From NCBI GenBank assembly GCA_009823395.1, contig CM020514.1, forward strand, positions 13,567,966 to 13,631,965: DNA of 64,000 nt, written 5' to 3'. The translations under genes were made by a program, and so were the position numbers. The notes beneath the pieces were generated by a model. That model was given only the letters and a program-made list of their open reading frames with translations. It did not search any database and was not told the origin of the DNA. The stretch comes from Thamnaconus septentrionalis (Eukaryota > Chordata > Actinopteri > Tetraodontiformes > Monacanthidae). This document shows positions 12,627-24,119 of this stretch, in pieces (positions within the stretch are counted from its first letter, which is position 1; each line of letters starts with the position of its first letter).

Positions 12627-12993
12627 AGGCTGAAATTAGGGTTAGGGTTACGCTTAAGGCTGAAATTAAGGTTAGGGTTTTTGGGTTCCTCGCATGCTAG
12701 AAGCCCCAAATTTGGCGTGGGCGCTTCTTGAGGGATCCTGATGACAAAGCAAGTGGCCCCATGTCTCTAGGACAAAGTTGACTTTTGACCCCCATAGACT
12801 TGTATGGCATTAGGGTTAGCGTTAAGGCTGAAATTAGGGTTAGGGTTTCGGGATTCCTCACGTGCTAGAAGCCCCAAATTTGGCGTGGGCGCTTCTTTAG
12901 GGATCCTGATGGCAAAGCAAGTGGCCCCATGTCTCTTGGACAAAGTTGACTTTTGACCCCCATACACTTCTATGGCATTAGGGTTAGCGTTAA
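12627..12993. repeat. 168-bp tandem unit with telomere-like motifs
   Basis: Two full units, 12658-12825 and 12826-12993, repeat with a period of exactly 168 bp. They differ at about 11 positions by hand count. A partial unit at 12627-12657 precedes them. Each unit starts GGCTGAAATTA, contains GTTAGGGTT telomere-like text, carries GCCCCAAATTTGGCGTGGG and ends in GGGTTAGCGTTAA. A further GTTAGGGTTAGG lies at 12492. A diverged copy of the middle of the unit is found at 43617-43728. Confidence 0.85.
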
Positions 12994-13559
12994 CTGATCA
13001 GTTACAGTCATTTTAGTTAAAAAAAAGAAAAGTCACACTGTATTCTTGCAGCCTATTTGTTTAGATGTTTATTTGAAAAAAACATATGTATATAACATTT
13101 CAAACAATTTTATAGAATTTTTAGAATTACAACAAACCTTTACACATACGTAGGCCCGTCAACTAATTAACTAGGATCACATACGATTGTAAAGGGCTTT
13201 ATGAAACCATACAACTTGTCTTGTGCACATCGAGTCATGCACATTGTGTCGGTACAAATCACTAAAAAAATAAATAACACTGCATTTTTAGCAATAGGAA
13301 ACTCAGAGACGACAGAAAGCCTCCTGACCACAGCCATGATAAGCCTGCAAAGCAAATAAAAAATTAATTTAAACAAAAACAGAAATTGAAGGGGATGAGG
13401 GGTGCTCAAGTGTGCCAGGCGTGTCTTTGAGTTTGAGTTTCAAAACCCCACTTTGATTAATAATGGATGACACAAACCCAGAGTGACATGAAAGGCAGGA
13501 AGGAGGTGCCATTCTTGTGAGCGGGCCAGCCAGTCAAACGGCACTTTGTTGTTTCAAAT

Positions 13560-13615
13560 GCTCCCCCCCACTATCCTACCACCACCACCACCACCTCCCC
13601 CCCACCGTGCCACCG
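13560..13615. repeat. C-rich and (CCA)n low-complexity tract
   Basis: Runs of C with about six ACC units. This is a short pyrimidine-rich separator without other features. Confidence 0.7.
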
Positions 13616-13689
13616 CTGCTGTGGTCACTCCTCTAATCAAGCCGGAGCCGCGCCGCACAGACAGCATGACAAAATGCCGGCGCTGCCCT

Positions 13690-14010
13690 GACAGAGCGGG
13701 ACACGCAGGGATATGAATGACTTACATCTAAAGGGGGTAATTGCTGCCGAGCAGGAGCCTCCTACCTCGTTTCATTTAGTCTATTAGCAATTTATGGCCG
13801 GTCTCACTCGGCTCCACGCAGGAGGGGTTTGATCTAAAGTCTCATGAGCTTTTTAGGTGAGGCTCAGACCCAGTGGAGAGCCTCCGGGGGAAGAAAAGGC
13901 TCCCACTTACCACTGGTCTAATTCACTTTGGCTTATCATTAATTTGTTGTCACACAAGAAAGGTGAGAATTATATAAATGTAATTAAAGTTAATGGGATT
14001 AGGATCCCAT
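13690..14010. promoter_or_regulatory. Candidate enhancer-like block
   Basis: A repeat-free stretch with GGTAATTGCTG (near 13737), ATTAGCAATTTATGG (13782), TCATTAATTTG (near 13935) and GTAATTAAAG (near 13980). It is of mixed composition and bounded by low-complexity DNA. The regulatory role is an inference from motif density. Confidence 0.35.
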
Positions 14011-14329
14011 TCACTGGGTCTCTCTTAGTAGTTGTTGAGGCCACAAGAAGGATTTTTTTTTTCTGTTTCTGCCTCTTGATTATTTAAGCCTGTGATGAGT
14101 CCGTATCAGAATCTCTGGCAAAAATACTTTCATAATAATAATAACAATTACACAGAGCTTTCACGGCAGTCAGCTGTTGCATGTCAATGAATTTCTCATT
14201 GGCTGGAAAGCCTCATTTATAGTGAACATGTCAACATTTATCCTGGTTTTAAAAGTAGTTTCAAAATATTTTGGAGTATCTCTCTCTGCCGATCTTTATA
14301 TTTTCAGTCTGTTTTCATTTTTGCAGCCT

Positions 14330-14620
14330 CACATAATTTATCATGCAAAAAACTGCTCTCAAAGCTATCAAAAACTAGCGTATTTAGCCCTCTGTTTACA
14401 GCCTCCAGAAAAATGGCTTAATTTTAGCTTCCAGCTAAAAGGTGATGTAATTCTGGACCTTCCATGTGTTTAGAAGGAGGCAAAAAACAATCTGATAATA
14501 ACAATCAACTAACTCCTTAGGCCATTTAGCCTTTGTGTCAAGAGAGAGATCGATGAGGTATGAGTTCCCCTTGTGACATCACAAACATGTATTATTACAC
14601 CTATTTTCCATTCAAATGGA
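14330..14620. repeat. Dispersed repeat copy (TTAGCCCT / TGACATCA family)
   Basis: It contains TTAGCCCTCTGTTTACAGCC (block at 14381-14404) and, about 190 bp downstream, the TGACATCA palindrome at 14567-14586. The same two landmarks occur together at 15553/15635 and, inverted, at 62141/61990. The element class and ends are not resolved. Confidence 0.5.
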
Positions 14621-15009
14621 ACCACCTAAACAACTAAAACATGGAGCTTTCTCAATTCCTCTTTGAGTTCTTTGACATACAAGGGCCATTATTTATTATT
14701 GTTAGAAAACATTCTTGAGGGACAATTTGTATAGATGGGTGCGTGTTTTTTTTGCACAAGTCAATCAAGTCAATATACAAGCAGTGCTGAGTTGATGAAT
14801 CTAAATTTGCAAGGGCAGACTTGAGACGGCGTGCAGTCACAGTTGTCTCCCCTCGGGGTGGAGCTCTGTAGTCGGCGGGGGTTCGGGCCTACGGTGAAGG
14901 TGTTGGTGCTATCAGAGACCCTGCTGTCTAATGCCCGGTGTCAGCCCCCTGCTGGGAAGGATGCAGATCTGGATGTGTGTGGGTGGGGGTCCTGACTGCT
15001 CCGACAACA

Positions 15010-15034
15010 ACAGGCAGGCAGGCAGGCAGGCACT
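15010..15034. repeat. (GGCA)n repeat
   Basis: About five CAGG units in tandem, a minor tetranucleotide array. Confidence 0.8.
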
Positions 15035-15269
15035 GGCCGCGAGGATAATCCTGGCTGATGGCGTCACGCCGCTCTGGTTCGTGACGACCAAGACTTTTAG
15101 GATCTGCAGTTATTGAAAGTTTTTTTCTAAATGTGTTTTTTTGTTTCTATTAATTTTTTTTTTTTTTTTTAATCAACCATTTGGATGGAAACAAACTTGG
15201 AACTTTTGTAACTCTAATAGTAAAATAACAGTCATTCCACTAAATATGAAAATGATAAATATGAATCAG

Positions 15270-15399
15270 CCCTGCGATCAACTGGCGACTTGTCCAGGGT
15301 GTACCCTGCCTTTGCCCTAAGACAGCTGGGATAGGCTCCAGCAGACCCCCGTGACCCTGAATAGGAATAAGCGGGTATAGAAGATGAATGAATGAATGA
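15270..15399 (+). mobile_element. 5'-truncated SINE copy
   Basis: The 130 bp match the 3' part of the SINE at 1951-2249 with only about three substitutions by eye, and end in the same (TGAA)n tail. The copy begins inside the element at CCCTGCGAT. It is flanked by a perfect 15-bp direct repeat, ATAAATATGAATCAG, at 15255-15269 and 15400-15414. The truncation with an intact target-site duplication shows insertion by target-primed reverse transcription that stopped early. The high identity to the other copy suggests both are recent. Confidence 0.9.
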
Positions 15400-15469
15400 A
15401 TAAATATGAATCAGGGGACCATATCATACAACATTTCCAGATCAATTTTTAGTTTTTCCCTCTCAGAAT

Positions 15470-15735
15470 TTAGTGAAGCTGTAAAACATGATTAATATTC
15501 CAAAGAAACACCCCAAAACACCCTATTTAAAATCTTCTCAACGCACCCATATATAGCCCTCTGTTTGCAGCCTCTTGCAAAAACACTCAAAAAAACATGA
15601 ACTTGTGATTTCAATCATCAGTAAAGGCTCATTGCCCTCTGTGATGTCACTGAGGGATGTTTCCCAAAACTTGATTAAGCATCCAGACTCATTGGGAAAT
15701 ACACACAAACATTCGTAAAACAGAATCATTTAAAA
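15470..15735. repeat. Dispersed repeat copy (TTAGCCCT / TGACATCA family)
   Basis: It carries ATAGCCCTCTGTTTGCAGCC at 15553-15572 and the palindromic core GTGATGTCAC with CCCTCT/TGAGGG arms at 15635-15656. Same order and strand as the copy at 14330. The ends are approximate. Confidence 0.5.
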
Positions 15736-15989
15736 TGTTTAAATAACTGAATAATCTGTTAAACCTGAAGTTCAAATCCACAGTGCTAATTGTAATCAGT
15801 GTCATACTAAAGACACCTGCTTAACTTAAGATGAGCTGTTTTCATTTTATTTCTCTAACACATGTCTGTAAACAAGGACATATGACATTAGAACTTCAAA
15901 TGCAAGACTGCCAAGTGTAAAGAAAAAACAAACAAATAGGCCAAGCTGCATTGCCCCTTCTCTCACCCTCCCCCGCCCACCCATTCCGA

Positions 15990-16023
15990 CACACACATAC
16001 ACACACACACACACACACACGCA
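15990..16023. repeat. (CA)n microsatellite
   Basis: A CA run with one ATAC interruption, between a C-rich tract and balanced sequence. Confidence 0.93.
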
Positions 16024-16389
16024 CCCCTGCCTGCTGTGCAGGACCATGTGACCCCGGTGAATGACAGGCACGGCGCTCGCTGCCAAACTCTCTGTGGCAC
16101 CTCGGACCACAGGGGACTTTGAACCACCAGTCCACATGAGTGACCCCTACTGGGAGGGCTGGGCCCCGGCGCTTCCTCCCCCGGTATGACCTCTGACACA
16201 CCCAGTTTGCGCTTGCCGGCCACGGAGAGACGGCGGTGGGGATTTCTCCCCGGCCAAGCAGCGGGTTGTAATTGATGTGGCAGAGACGTCAGTGCTAATC
16301 TTTCGCTCTCCGAGCGGCCCCTCCGTAAGCCCCTCATCCACTCGGACTTCCCAAGTGCCGTTGCCCACCTCTGCAACCTGCCGCCCGGT

Positions 16390-16740
16390 CAATTAGATCT
16401 ACCCTGACTGCTCACTGTTTTGTGTAAATACATCAGCCGCGGACGGCCAACACGTTCGGCTATCTGCCGCAGCACATTCAGGGGGTCGATTTTTCCTCGT
16501 GCGGCCGCTATCAGCAAATGGAAAAAGCTCGGCTGATATCTCAAGCTGCAGTAAGCAGGCTGATTATATATGTGGAATAGGGAGACGCTGTCCATTTTCA
16601 TATTTGTATGGGGGATCCCTATCTCCCCCTGCATAGCGCGGCCCTCACCGTGCGTCCAGATATTGTAATCGCAGGTTGTATATTGTAAGCCACAACCTGA
16701 GGATACCGTTACTAATGCTCTCTGGAGTGGCGTGAATAGA
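16390..16740. promoter_or_regulatory. Candidate conserved non-coding block
   Basis: A repeat-free 350-bp block of balanced composition containing GCCGCTATCAGCAAATGG (near 16504), GCTGATTATATATG (near 16559) and ATATTGTAATCG. No coding signal. The regulatory call rests only on texture. Confidence 0.27.
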
Positions 16741-17255
16741 GTTTGAGGCGTATCACATGTGCACTACTAATGTGCACGTCCCCCCTCAACAATGTCAGTA
16801 ACTCAGCTTTGGAGGGCAAACCGGAGGGTACAGCGGTAGAGAGGTGCTACTTGACCGACGTGGAAGAAGTAGAAGGTTTTATGTTGCTGTTTTCATTCTA
16901 GACTTTTTTTAGAGGCCCACATTGTGGGATTCAGCAGCGGCTAATGGTCAGAAAACATACTGCAACACTCTTCATCATCATCTCAGATCCTTCTTACACC
17001 AGCTGTGAAGCAGATCCAGCAAATCCAGATTCAGAGCTACTGTAAATATTTGCTGGCACAATATGATAGAGCTTCCTATGAGCTTCCAGGAAGCATTTAG
17101 TATTAACAAACAACAACATTTTTTGTCTTTCTGTAACTAACACGTGTTTTTTCATGCAATAGATCCCTTCTAATTACAAATTACACCTTTCCTTGTGCTT
17201 GCTGTATAGAATGGAGCTAAACAATACTAGCATAGGGTTTTTCCTGTATTAGACA

Positions 17256-17317
17256 TTAGACAACCCCGCAACCCTGAGTGCAAGAGCAAGCGGGTTTTGA
17301 AAATGGATGGATGGAGA
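17256..17317 (+). mobile_element. Tiny retroelement tail fragment with TSD
   Basis: It contains CGCAACCCTGAGTG, an AAGCGGGTT-like block and an ATGGATGGATGGA tail, as at the 3' end of fish SINE/LINE tails. The insert is bracketed by TATTAGACA at 17247-17255 and 17318-17326. It is therefore a severely 5'-truncated insertion of about 60 bp, from a subfamily whose tail is GGAT-type rather than TGAA-type. Confidence 0.7.
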
Positions 17318-17699
17318 TATTAGACAGACAACTGTCTGAACACCAGTCATCCGGTCACCACAGACAAAGTCTGACTAGGAAATCTGTAGAACTATCAGAT
17401 AATCAAGACTTTTCTGGTTTTGTCTTTGACTTGATGAAAAATATATGATCTAAAAACAAATGCTTTGGACATGCTGCCAGATTTATGACAGTAAAATCTT
17501 AAAGCACACAGCCAACGTCTCCCCTGCCGTGAGATCAAGATTTACGCCAGATGGTTTTAAATAAAGAGAAACACAAAACAAGCGGAGACACGGATGGACG
17601 TGGTTCCCTTGTCTCAGCCCTGTCATGTCAGTGTTTATCAGAATCCCTCAAAGTATGTGGCAGGAACATCATTAAACGTCTGGAGACATAATAGGTGCA

Positions 17700-18020
17700 A
17701 AATGTCAGGGGAAATGGCGTCAGGAAGAGATGCCATTTTCATAAATGTTTAATTGATTGTAATGCTTTGTTGAGGAGACATTTGCACAAAGCAAGGGGGG
17801 TTTCACATGGCGCAGGATATTGAAATATTGAGGCGAAATAATAATTTTGATCCATCGGCGGGCTCGTTCGTCACCGAACGGCTGATAATGACCTTTTATT
17901 TGGCGCGATTATCTTGCTCACAGGGGAAGTTGTAATTGGAAGTCGAGACACCGGAAATCGGAAACCAGCCACTGTGGCCGTGTGCACAATCACACTTTTG
18001 TCAGATGTTGTGTGATTAGG
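17700..18020. promoter_or_regulatory. Candidate conserved non-coding block
   Basis: A repeat-free block with GTTTAATTGATTG (near 17747), GAAATAATAATTTTG (near 17834), GCGCGATTATC and TGTAATTGG cores. The evidence is textural only. Confidence 0.3.
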
Positions 18021-18199
18021 TGGCTCGGAGAAGAAAGTATTACCTGTTAGCACTGTTAGCTGCTAGCAGGATCCCCGCCAGTGCATAGTGAACAGATTTC
18101 CTCTGGTCACTCATTGGCGCACATGAGGTTGATTAAGTCACATGTCAGCTGTGAGTGGCTGCTCCCGGGCCGTCAGGGCGGGGGGAAGGTGAGGTCAAT

Positions 18200-18235
18200 G
18201 GTTGTCGGGGTCCTGTCTCAGGGACCCCGACAACC
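18200..18235. other. Perfect 14-bp hairpin
   Basis: GGTTGTCGGGGTCC at 18200-18213 pairs perfectly with GGACCCCGACAACC at 18222-18235 across an 8-nt loop. The stem does not extend into the flanks, so it is too short for a standard pre-microRNA. Confidence 0.75.
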
Positions 18236-20149
18236 CACCGGCTCTCCAGTCAGGTTTTGTGGACGCGAGCTTCTTTGCTTTAGCTGAGATTTTGCAATTC
18301 CCTCCTTCCTGTTTACACTCCGTCACCCCGACTCCACATCATCATCATCAGGGCGGCGTGGTCGCACGGCTGAGGCTGACCCCGGGCTAGAGGGCTGTCT
18401 CCGCTGATCCAACCCCGCTCTGCTGGGCGGAGCCCCGTTCCGCTTCAAGTCAGGCGCACCGTCGCACCATTTCGTGCCACCACACAAAAGAAATGTGCTG
18501 CTTTTACTGAGGCTGCAACCGACGATGATATACAAATGGATGAATCTGTTATTGTTCCTCTACTGTGGATTGGAAAAAAATCCTGCTGAATTTTTAATTA
18601 TCTTCTCAAAAACTGAGCATTATTTCCAAGTGACACTGCAATAAAGTGCAGAAGCAACAGTTTCTGCCTGAAAATTACCTTCCTTGGCTGCGATGTTCCT
18701 AAAAATGCTAAAAACAGCAAATCATCACCCTGAAAAACAAGTCGCACCAGATGAGCTGCTGAACCTTTTTATTTATTTTTTTTCATGTCATGCATGTGTG
18801 ATGTGAGAATTGAACACCGAATAGCAGCATCTTCGAGGAGATGCGCAAATTGTCCGACACAGCGAGCCCGATTAAATTTTGCAAGCGGCGTGTTTGACAG
18901 TTTTAATTTTCACAGTCTGGCCATGTCGCAGTCATTGCCTTCACAGCAAAGAAAAGACAGAAAGAAAAACAAAACAAAACAAACCAAATGTTTTGTTTAT
19001 ACCAACAAATGAGTTTACATTTCAAAAGCCTTCATCCTACGCGTGAGAGTATTTGTCCCTCTTCATTTCATCCTTTAATAGAACAGTGCAGTGATCATCT
19101 TCTTCGACAAACCCAGCTGCACCTCTTGTACGTCCGTCGCCTGGATGTTGACTGCTTTTGTCGCGGCAGGCGAGTCTTGCGCGCGACGTTCGCGGCCGCA
19201 ACGTATTACCAAACCAAAAAGCTGCTGGATGTGTCTTGTAAATACCCAACCACAGTTAGAGTAATAGCCTATAAAGTGATCTTTAAGTGGAGTTTTAAGC
19301 ACCCCCATAATGGCTTTGGCTGCCTTTTAGCAGACCATGTGACTCCCCCAGAGTAGTGATTATGAGTCACGGATGAAGAGGTCTTGTGTGTAGGTCAGCC
19401 TGTAAGCCTCACTTTCACCTGCCAATCTTTACTTTGCACGATACTCAGAGAGCCGTGTTCCTTTTTGCTGTTAACTGTCTTACAGCGGGTGGTATCTGGT
19501 AAATTATGTCGACAAAACACTTTGACTAAACTGGGGTGTAGCCCCCGCAGAATTCCCACCGCTGAGAAAAGCCTCCGAAATTTAAAGGTAGAAAAAGGCA
19601 GGAAAAGAGAAACAATTAAACAGCCAGTATTTTTTCCTTCTTCTCCATCTCATATTGCACCAGAGGTAAACGTGACTCGCTTTATGTATAGAAGATTTAC
19701 AGCATTTTTTTTTGCGAGAGAAAACTTGTTCCTGTGCTCAGACCATTCCCCCACGACCACCACCACCACCCTCTTGCGCCCGCACTACGCCACGGATACT
19801 GATGCATGGCGCTGCCTGAATTCTGTATTATGTGCGAGGTCTGCGGGGCGACTTTTAGGAAGTGCTCTTAATTTCACAGGGTTGAGGAGCCGCGGATTCA
19901 CTGGGAATATAGATCACTTAGCGCCAAGTTCCAAGCAAAGCCTTGCCGAAGTTGGCTAGCTCACCCCCCCCAACCTTGATTTGTTAACCACGTCCTCGCA
20001 GCCGCTGAACCGTTGAGGCTGCCGAGGTGGAGGCGCCGTCCCACAAGGAGGCTTCGCTGTCATAGATCAGCGGAACAGTGATTCAGCTCCGACCTCCTGT
20101 GTTCATGGGAGTTCTCTTGTGCGCGTTCTACTGTGGTATTAACCCTGTG

Positions 20150-20150
<1 letters not shown>

Positions 20151-20231
<81 letters not shown>
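20151..20231. repeat. (TG)n microsatellite
   Basis: An uninterrupted TG tract of about 40 units lying about 140 bp upstream of the transposon at 20375. Confidence 0.97.
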
Positions 20232-20233
<2 letters not shown>

Positions 20234-20374
20234 CACACGTGCGAAACATGTTCTGCCTTTGTGAGTCCTCTCCAGCCCTGAGCTACTTCTCGTTGTCTAG
20301 CCCTCACAATCAGAGCACAGCTCAAGTGCTTTATTAGGTGTCCACATTCAATCCCCCTGATGACGAGACACTGG

Positions 20375-21057
20375 GGGGTAGATCCACAAAGCGTTTGCGC
20401 AGCTTTTGCGGCAGAAAATCCGTGTAAATAGCGCCAAAATGGGGATTCCGATCCACAGAGAGGACGCAAATGTGAAAATCGGCGCAAGTAGCGGCAGGGT
20501 TGCGCCAAACTCATTTCAATGTATTTAAATGAGTCATTACGCGCAGAATGACACCCTCTTCTATGCAAATATGCCTCATTCGAACAGCGGCAGATCCAGA
20601 AAGAGTTTGCGGTCGTGTCCGCACGCAGTTTGACAGACGCAATACGTACACAATAACGTATTTTAGATAGGCTATGAAAAAATACAAATGGTATTCAGGT
20701 GTTGGTGACTAACGCGTCTTGCGTCTTGACTTTCTTTCCATTATGGCAGCAGTCTTGGTAAGACGGAGGAGGCATTGTAATGCCAGGCGCGCACAGGAGC
20801 GCGTTTATCCTCGCAGAGTTTCGCTGTCAAACACATGCACTCACGAACAACCTTTGGCGCAAACTGCTCTCAGGTTGCCAGACCGCAACATTCGCACCTG
20901 TTTCAGGTGCCGCATTCGTGGGCGTGTTTGCGCCTGCATGTCATTAGCGCTAAAACCTTTATGGATACCCGCATCTGTGGCGCAAATTGCGGGCGCAATC
21001 CCGCCGCAAAATGTGCCGCATTTTAGCGCTGTGCGCCCTTTTTTGAGGATCTACCCC
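20375..21057. mobile_element. Non-autonomous DNA transposon, GGGGTAGATCC termini
   Basis: The left end starts GGGGTAGATCCACAAA and the right end finishes GAGGATCTACCCC, giving inverted termini of about 11 bp. Both sides are followed by TGG (20372-20374 and 21058-21060), compatible with a 3-bp target duplication. The 683-bp interior is filled with GCGCAAA, GCCGCA and TTTGCGCC words in both orientations. It encodes no transposase. The termini suit a PIF/Harbinger-like MITE. Alternatively, outer CAC trinucleotides on both sides leave a CACTA-type reading open. The class is unresolved. Confidence 0.7.
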
Positions 21058-21829
21058 TGGGTGTGTTTACATTCAAGGAGATACGCGCAATGCATAACTA
21101 TTGGAATTGAGTGAATTTTTTTTGCACTCCTTGCACTCCTTGTTTGAATTGCCTCTGCCTAAATTGTTGCCCAAATTTTTCGTTGGCAGGAACAATAACA
21201 AATCAAGAATAAATGCCAAGAGAGACTTTGACTTTGTCTACAAAAACTTGTGTTACACCTGTTGTATCCTCGTTCACACAGTGACTTTTCACTGCTTGCA
21301 CTGCACTGGAGGCAACTGAGGACTTGCAGTGAGCCAGTTTGTTTTGGTGCTCGGAGCTGATGAATGTCGCAGCCTCAATCCAGTTAGCAACACATAGCAA
21401 CAAGCTAATGTTTTTTAGAGAATTGTGTTTTTGCAAAGTAAAAAAAAGGGGGGCTCGGAAGCGGTTTCGGGGGCATGGAAGGGTGAGCTTCCTCTTAGCC
21501 AGTTAACCCCAAACCTCCAACATGTCAGGGATGTTTGTGTTCATCCAGAGATGACGACTAAATGCAGCAGCCCTCGGGTCATGTGATGTCAGCACTTCTT
21601 TGGCAAGGCCGAGACGTGCATCAGCTGTTTATCCTTGCAAACCAAAAAAAAACCTCAACTTCATTCGAACTGCGACATATTTCATATTAAATCTTCAAAA
21701 TGCAGATGAACAAGATTGTTTACTGGAAAACATCTTAAGAGAGATGCGCTTTATTACAGCGTGCAAGTGTAAAACTCTGTGCCTAATAAGAGAAACATGG
21801 TTGTGGATTTCCCCCTTTGCCAGGAGATG

Positions 21830-22115
21830 AGTCGTCCGACTCGGAGCTTCGGCAGCGAATTAGATTGTACCTGTGATCCCATTATTTGCCCAAACTAAAA
21901 GGAATTGTAAATACATCGGCGATAATCCAATGATCGTGCCGCTCCTAAGCTTTTAATTTGATTAAGTGTGTGAAAATGGAGGGCGCCGAGTCTATTGGAG
22001 GATAACATCACAGGCAGTGTCGCCTAATTACCGCCGTCAATTTACATATGGATTCCCGTTTAATGTTCAACCAGCCCTTAATCCGGCCCGCGCTGTGATG
22101 TCTGGGTGAAACATC
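21830..22115. promoter_or_regulatory. Candidate enhancer-like block
   Basis: A repeat-free block with GCGAATTAGATTG (21856), CCCATTATTTG, GCTTTTAATTTGATTAAG (21949), CCTAATTACCG (22023) and CCTTAATCC. TAAT cores alternate with GC-rich words, one of the stronger enhancer-like textures here. No conservation test was possible. Confidence 0.35.
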
Positions 22116-22299
22116 CCGTCACGTGGCGGCGCGATTATTCTCAAGCTGTTTTCTTGATGAAATGGTAACAATTACTGCGGCTCTAGGACAGTTAGCTTTA
22201 GGAAGCTTTTTAGTCACGCCGGACCAAAAAAAAAAGAGAAGAAAAAAAAACAGTCTCAATTTCCTCTATGGAATTGAATGGAGGAGTCCTTTTTAGCGG

Positions 22300-22690
22300 G
22301 CTTTCGTCTGGAAATCCACGCTGACGAGATTAACAGCAGACACTTATTATCTCCATTATTGTCGTTTTCCAGCGCGCAGTTTTTCCCTATTGAAATTGAT
22401 CATCGTCTCCCTTGAGCTGCGCTGAGAAATAACAGATTACAGTAATCACCCTGTTCTCTCTCTCTCTTTTTTTTTTTTCTTTCAAAAAAAAAAGTATAAA
22501 GATAATTAAGAAGCTGGACATTTTTCCTCTTTTATTTCTCCACATTTCAGCTGGAGGATCTGTCGACTTAATCCTTATCTGACAATGGCGCTACAATATT
22601 TATTGGAAAAGACTCGGGCGCCGCACGTCGCACAGCTCAATTTTGAAAACTCTGCCAGCGAGCGAACACATCAGTCAATCAATGGTTTTG
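22300..22690. promoter_or_regulatory. Candidate conserved non-coding block
   Basis: A mostly repeat-free block interrupted by a CT/T/A low-complexity stretch at 22455-22495. It contains GAAATTGATCATCG (near 22393), AGATTACAGTAATCACC (near 22433) and GACTTAATCC (near 22564). The evidence is textural. Confidence 0.25.
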
Positions 22691-23804
22691 GATTAAGTGT
22701 TGCTGGTGAGCCATATGAGGCAATATAGAGCCCAGAGATTTTTCATTACTGTATTGTTGCCTGTAAAGTTTTTTTTTTCCTCCTCCCCCTCTCCTCCCTC
22801 CCATTTTCTTTTTATTTCCTCTAATCCCCGACCTCCCCGTTGTTTGTTTTTCCCAAAGCCTTATTGTCTTGCCGCCTTTTAATAAGCCGAACCAAACCAT
22901 TTTCACTTTTTCCACCGGCCGCCGGTTTTCCCTCCTCTTTCCGCCTTTGGAATAAATGGCGACTTTATTTCCATGAAATCCTCTGATGACATAGACTTTT
23001 CTTTTGCATAAAGGCATGAAGAATGGGCCCTAATATCGGCGGCATTAATCTCCTAAGTGGACATTTGCATGGGTGCGAGGTGGGGGTGAGGGGGGCTGGG
23101 AGAGAGGAAGAGGAGCGCCAGCCTCCTGGGGTGAGAGCAGTGCAGGGGGATGACATGTGACAGCTGTGACAGTAGTGTGGTGGTGGGGGAGGGGGCGGTC
23201 TGGGAGGGGGGCAGGCAGGCGACTCGCTGCGCACCCCCCCTGATCCAATTACGCCACACAGCCCCCTGTCAGACCCAGCAGCTTGACTCCAGCCACTCTG
23301 AGGACAGTATTGATCTCTTGTCAGGAGGACCAGTTGCCCTCCCTCACAATCCTGCGCTGTTCAATGCCGGCCCCCCACCCTCACCCTCACCACCACCTCC
23401 CCTCACTTAGAGCCGCCATCCGAGCCGATATCCGCTCTCCTGCCGACCCGGCTCCTTAAAATCAGGTTATGGCATTCAGGTGCGGAGGGAGAGGAGGTCA
23501 GCGGGGCGGCGCTGCTAAACAGGTAGCGGCGGAGCCGAGTTGCGCTTCTGGCGGAAAGTGCCGGCTTTCGCGGTAATGGCGCCTGTCCAGCATCGGCGGC
23601 TTGCCGGGTCTCTACTACCTGCTAATGGCCTGAGAGGATGCTGCCTCTTCTCTCCACCGCACCCCCCCTTCCCTCCGCTCGTATGAAAGCGTTTGATTTG
23701 AGATGATGAAAAGGCCATCGCAATTAGCGGGCGCCCCCGTCCGTTTGCTTTCGCCGGGCGGCCGGGACGGCCGAGGCAGTGGCAGCTGCCAATAACTTCA
23801 GCCG

Positions 23805-23880
23805 TACAAAGAACAGACAATTAGGCAGGGGGTTGGGGGAGAGGAGTGGAGGGGGTGGGAGAGTCGGGGGGGGGGGTTCT
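23805..23880 (+). repeat. G-rich tract, possible G-quadruplex
   Basis: Multiple G runs, including one of eleven near 23867, with short spacers. G4-capable or simply low-complexity. Confidence 0.5.
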
Positions 23881-24119
23881 GTTACCACCGCCAGGGTCCC
23901 ACAACTCCAGACCTTTATGCTAGCAGGCCCAACCTCCGCGCGCTCGCAGGTCAATAGGCAATGATATTGTACGGAGCGTCAGCCTCGGAGCAGAGGTTCA
24001 TCAAACCGGTATAGGCGCACACATCGCTTGTGTTCTGGGCTTATTATTCTGGCCACGGAGACAGAGGTTGGGGGGAGAGGGGCTAGGGGTGGGTAGGGTG
24101 AAAGGCAACGGTTAGAGCT

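Noticed and set aside
12480..12995. True telomere or chromosome end
   Set aside because: TTAGGG words are few, interrupted and confined to unit joints, and ordinary sequence continues on both sides.
18200..18235. microRNA precursor
   Set aside because: The stem is only 14 bp and does not extend into the flanks; a pre-microRNA needs roughly twice that.
19384..19959. Longest frame in the window (191 codons)
   Set aside because: It has no recognisable domain, a poly-Thr segment from an ACC repeat, mixed composition and no splice context. It is compatible with chance.
20719..21114. 131-codon frame with basic N-terminus
   Set aside because: It lies almost wholly inside the non-autonomous transposon at 20375-21057 and runs out through its right end.
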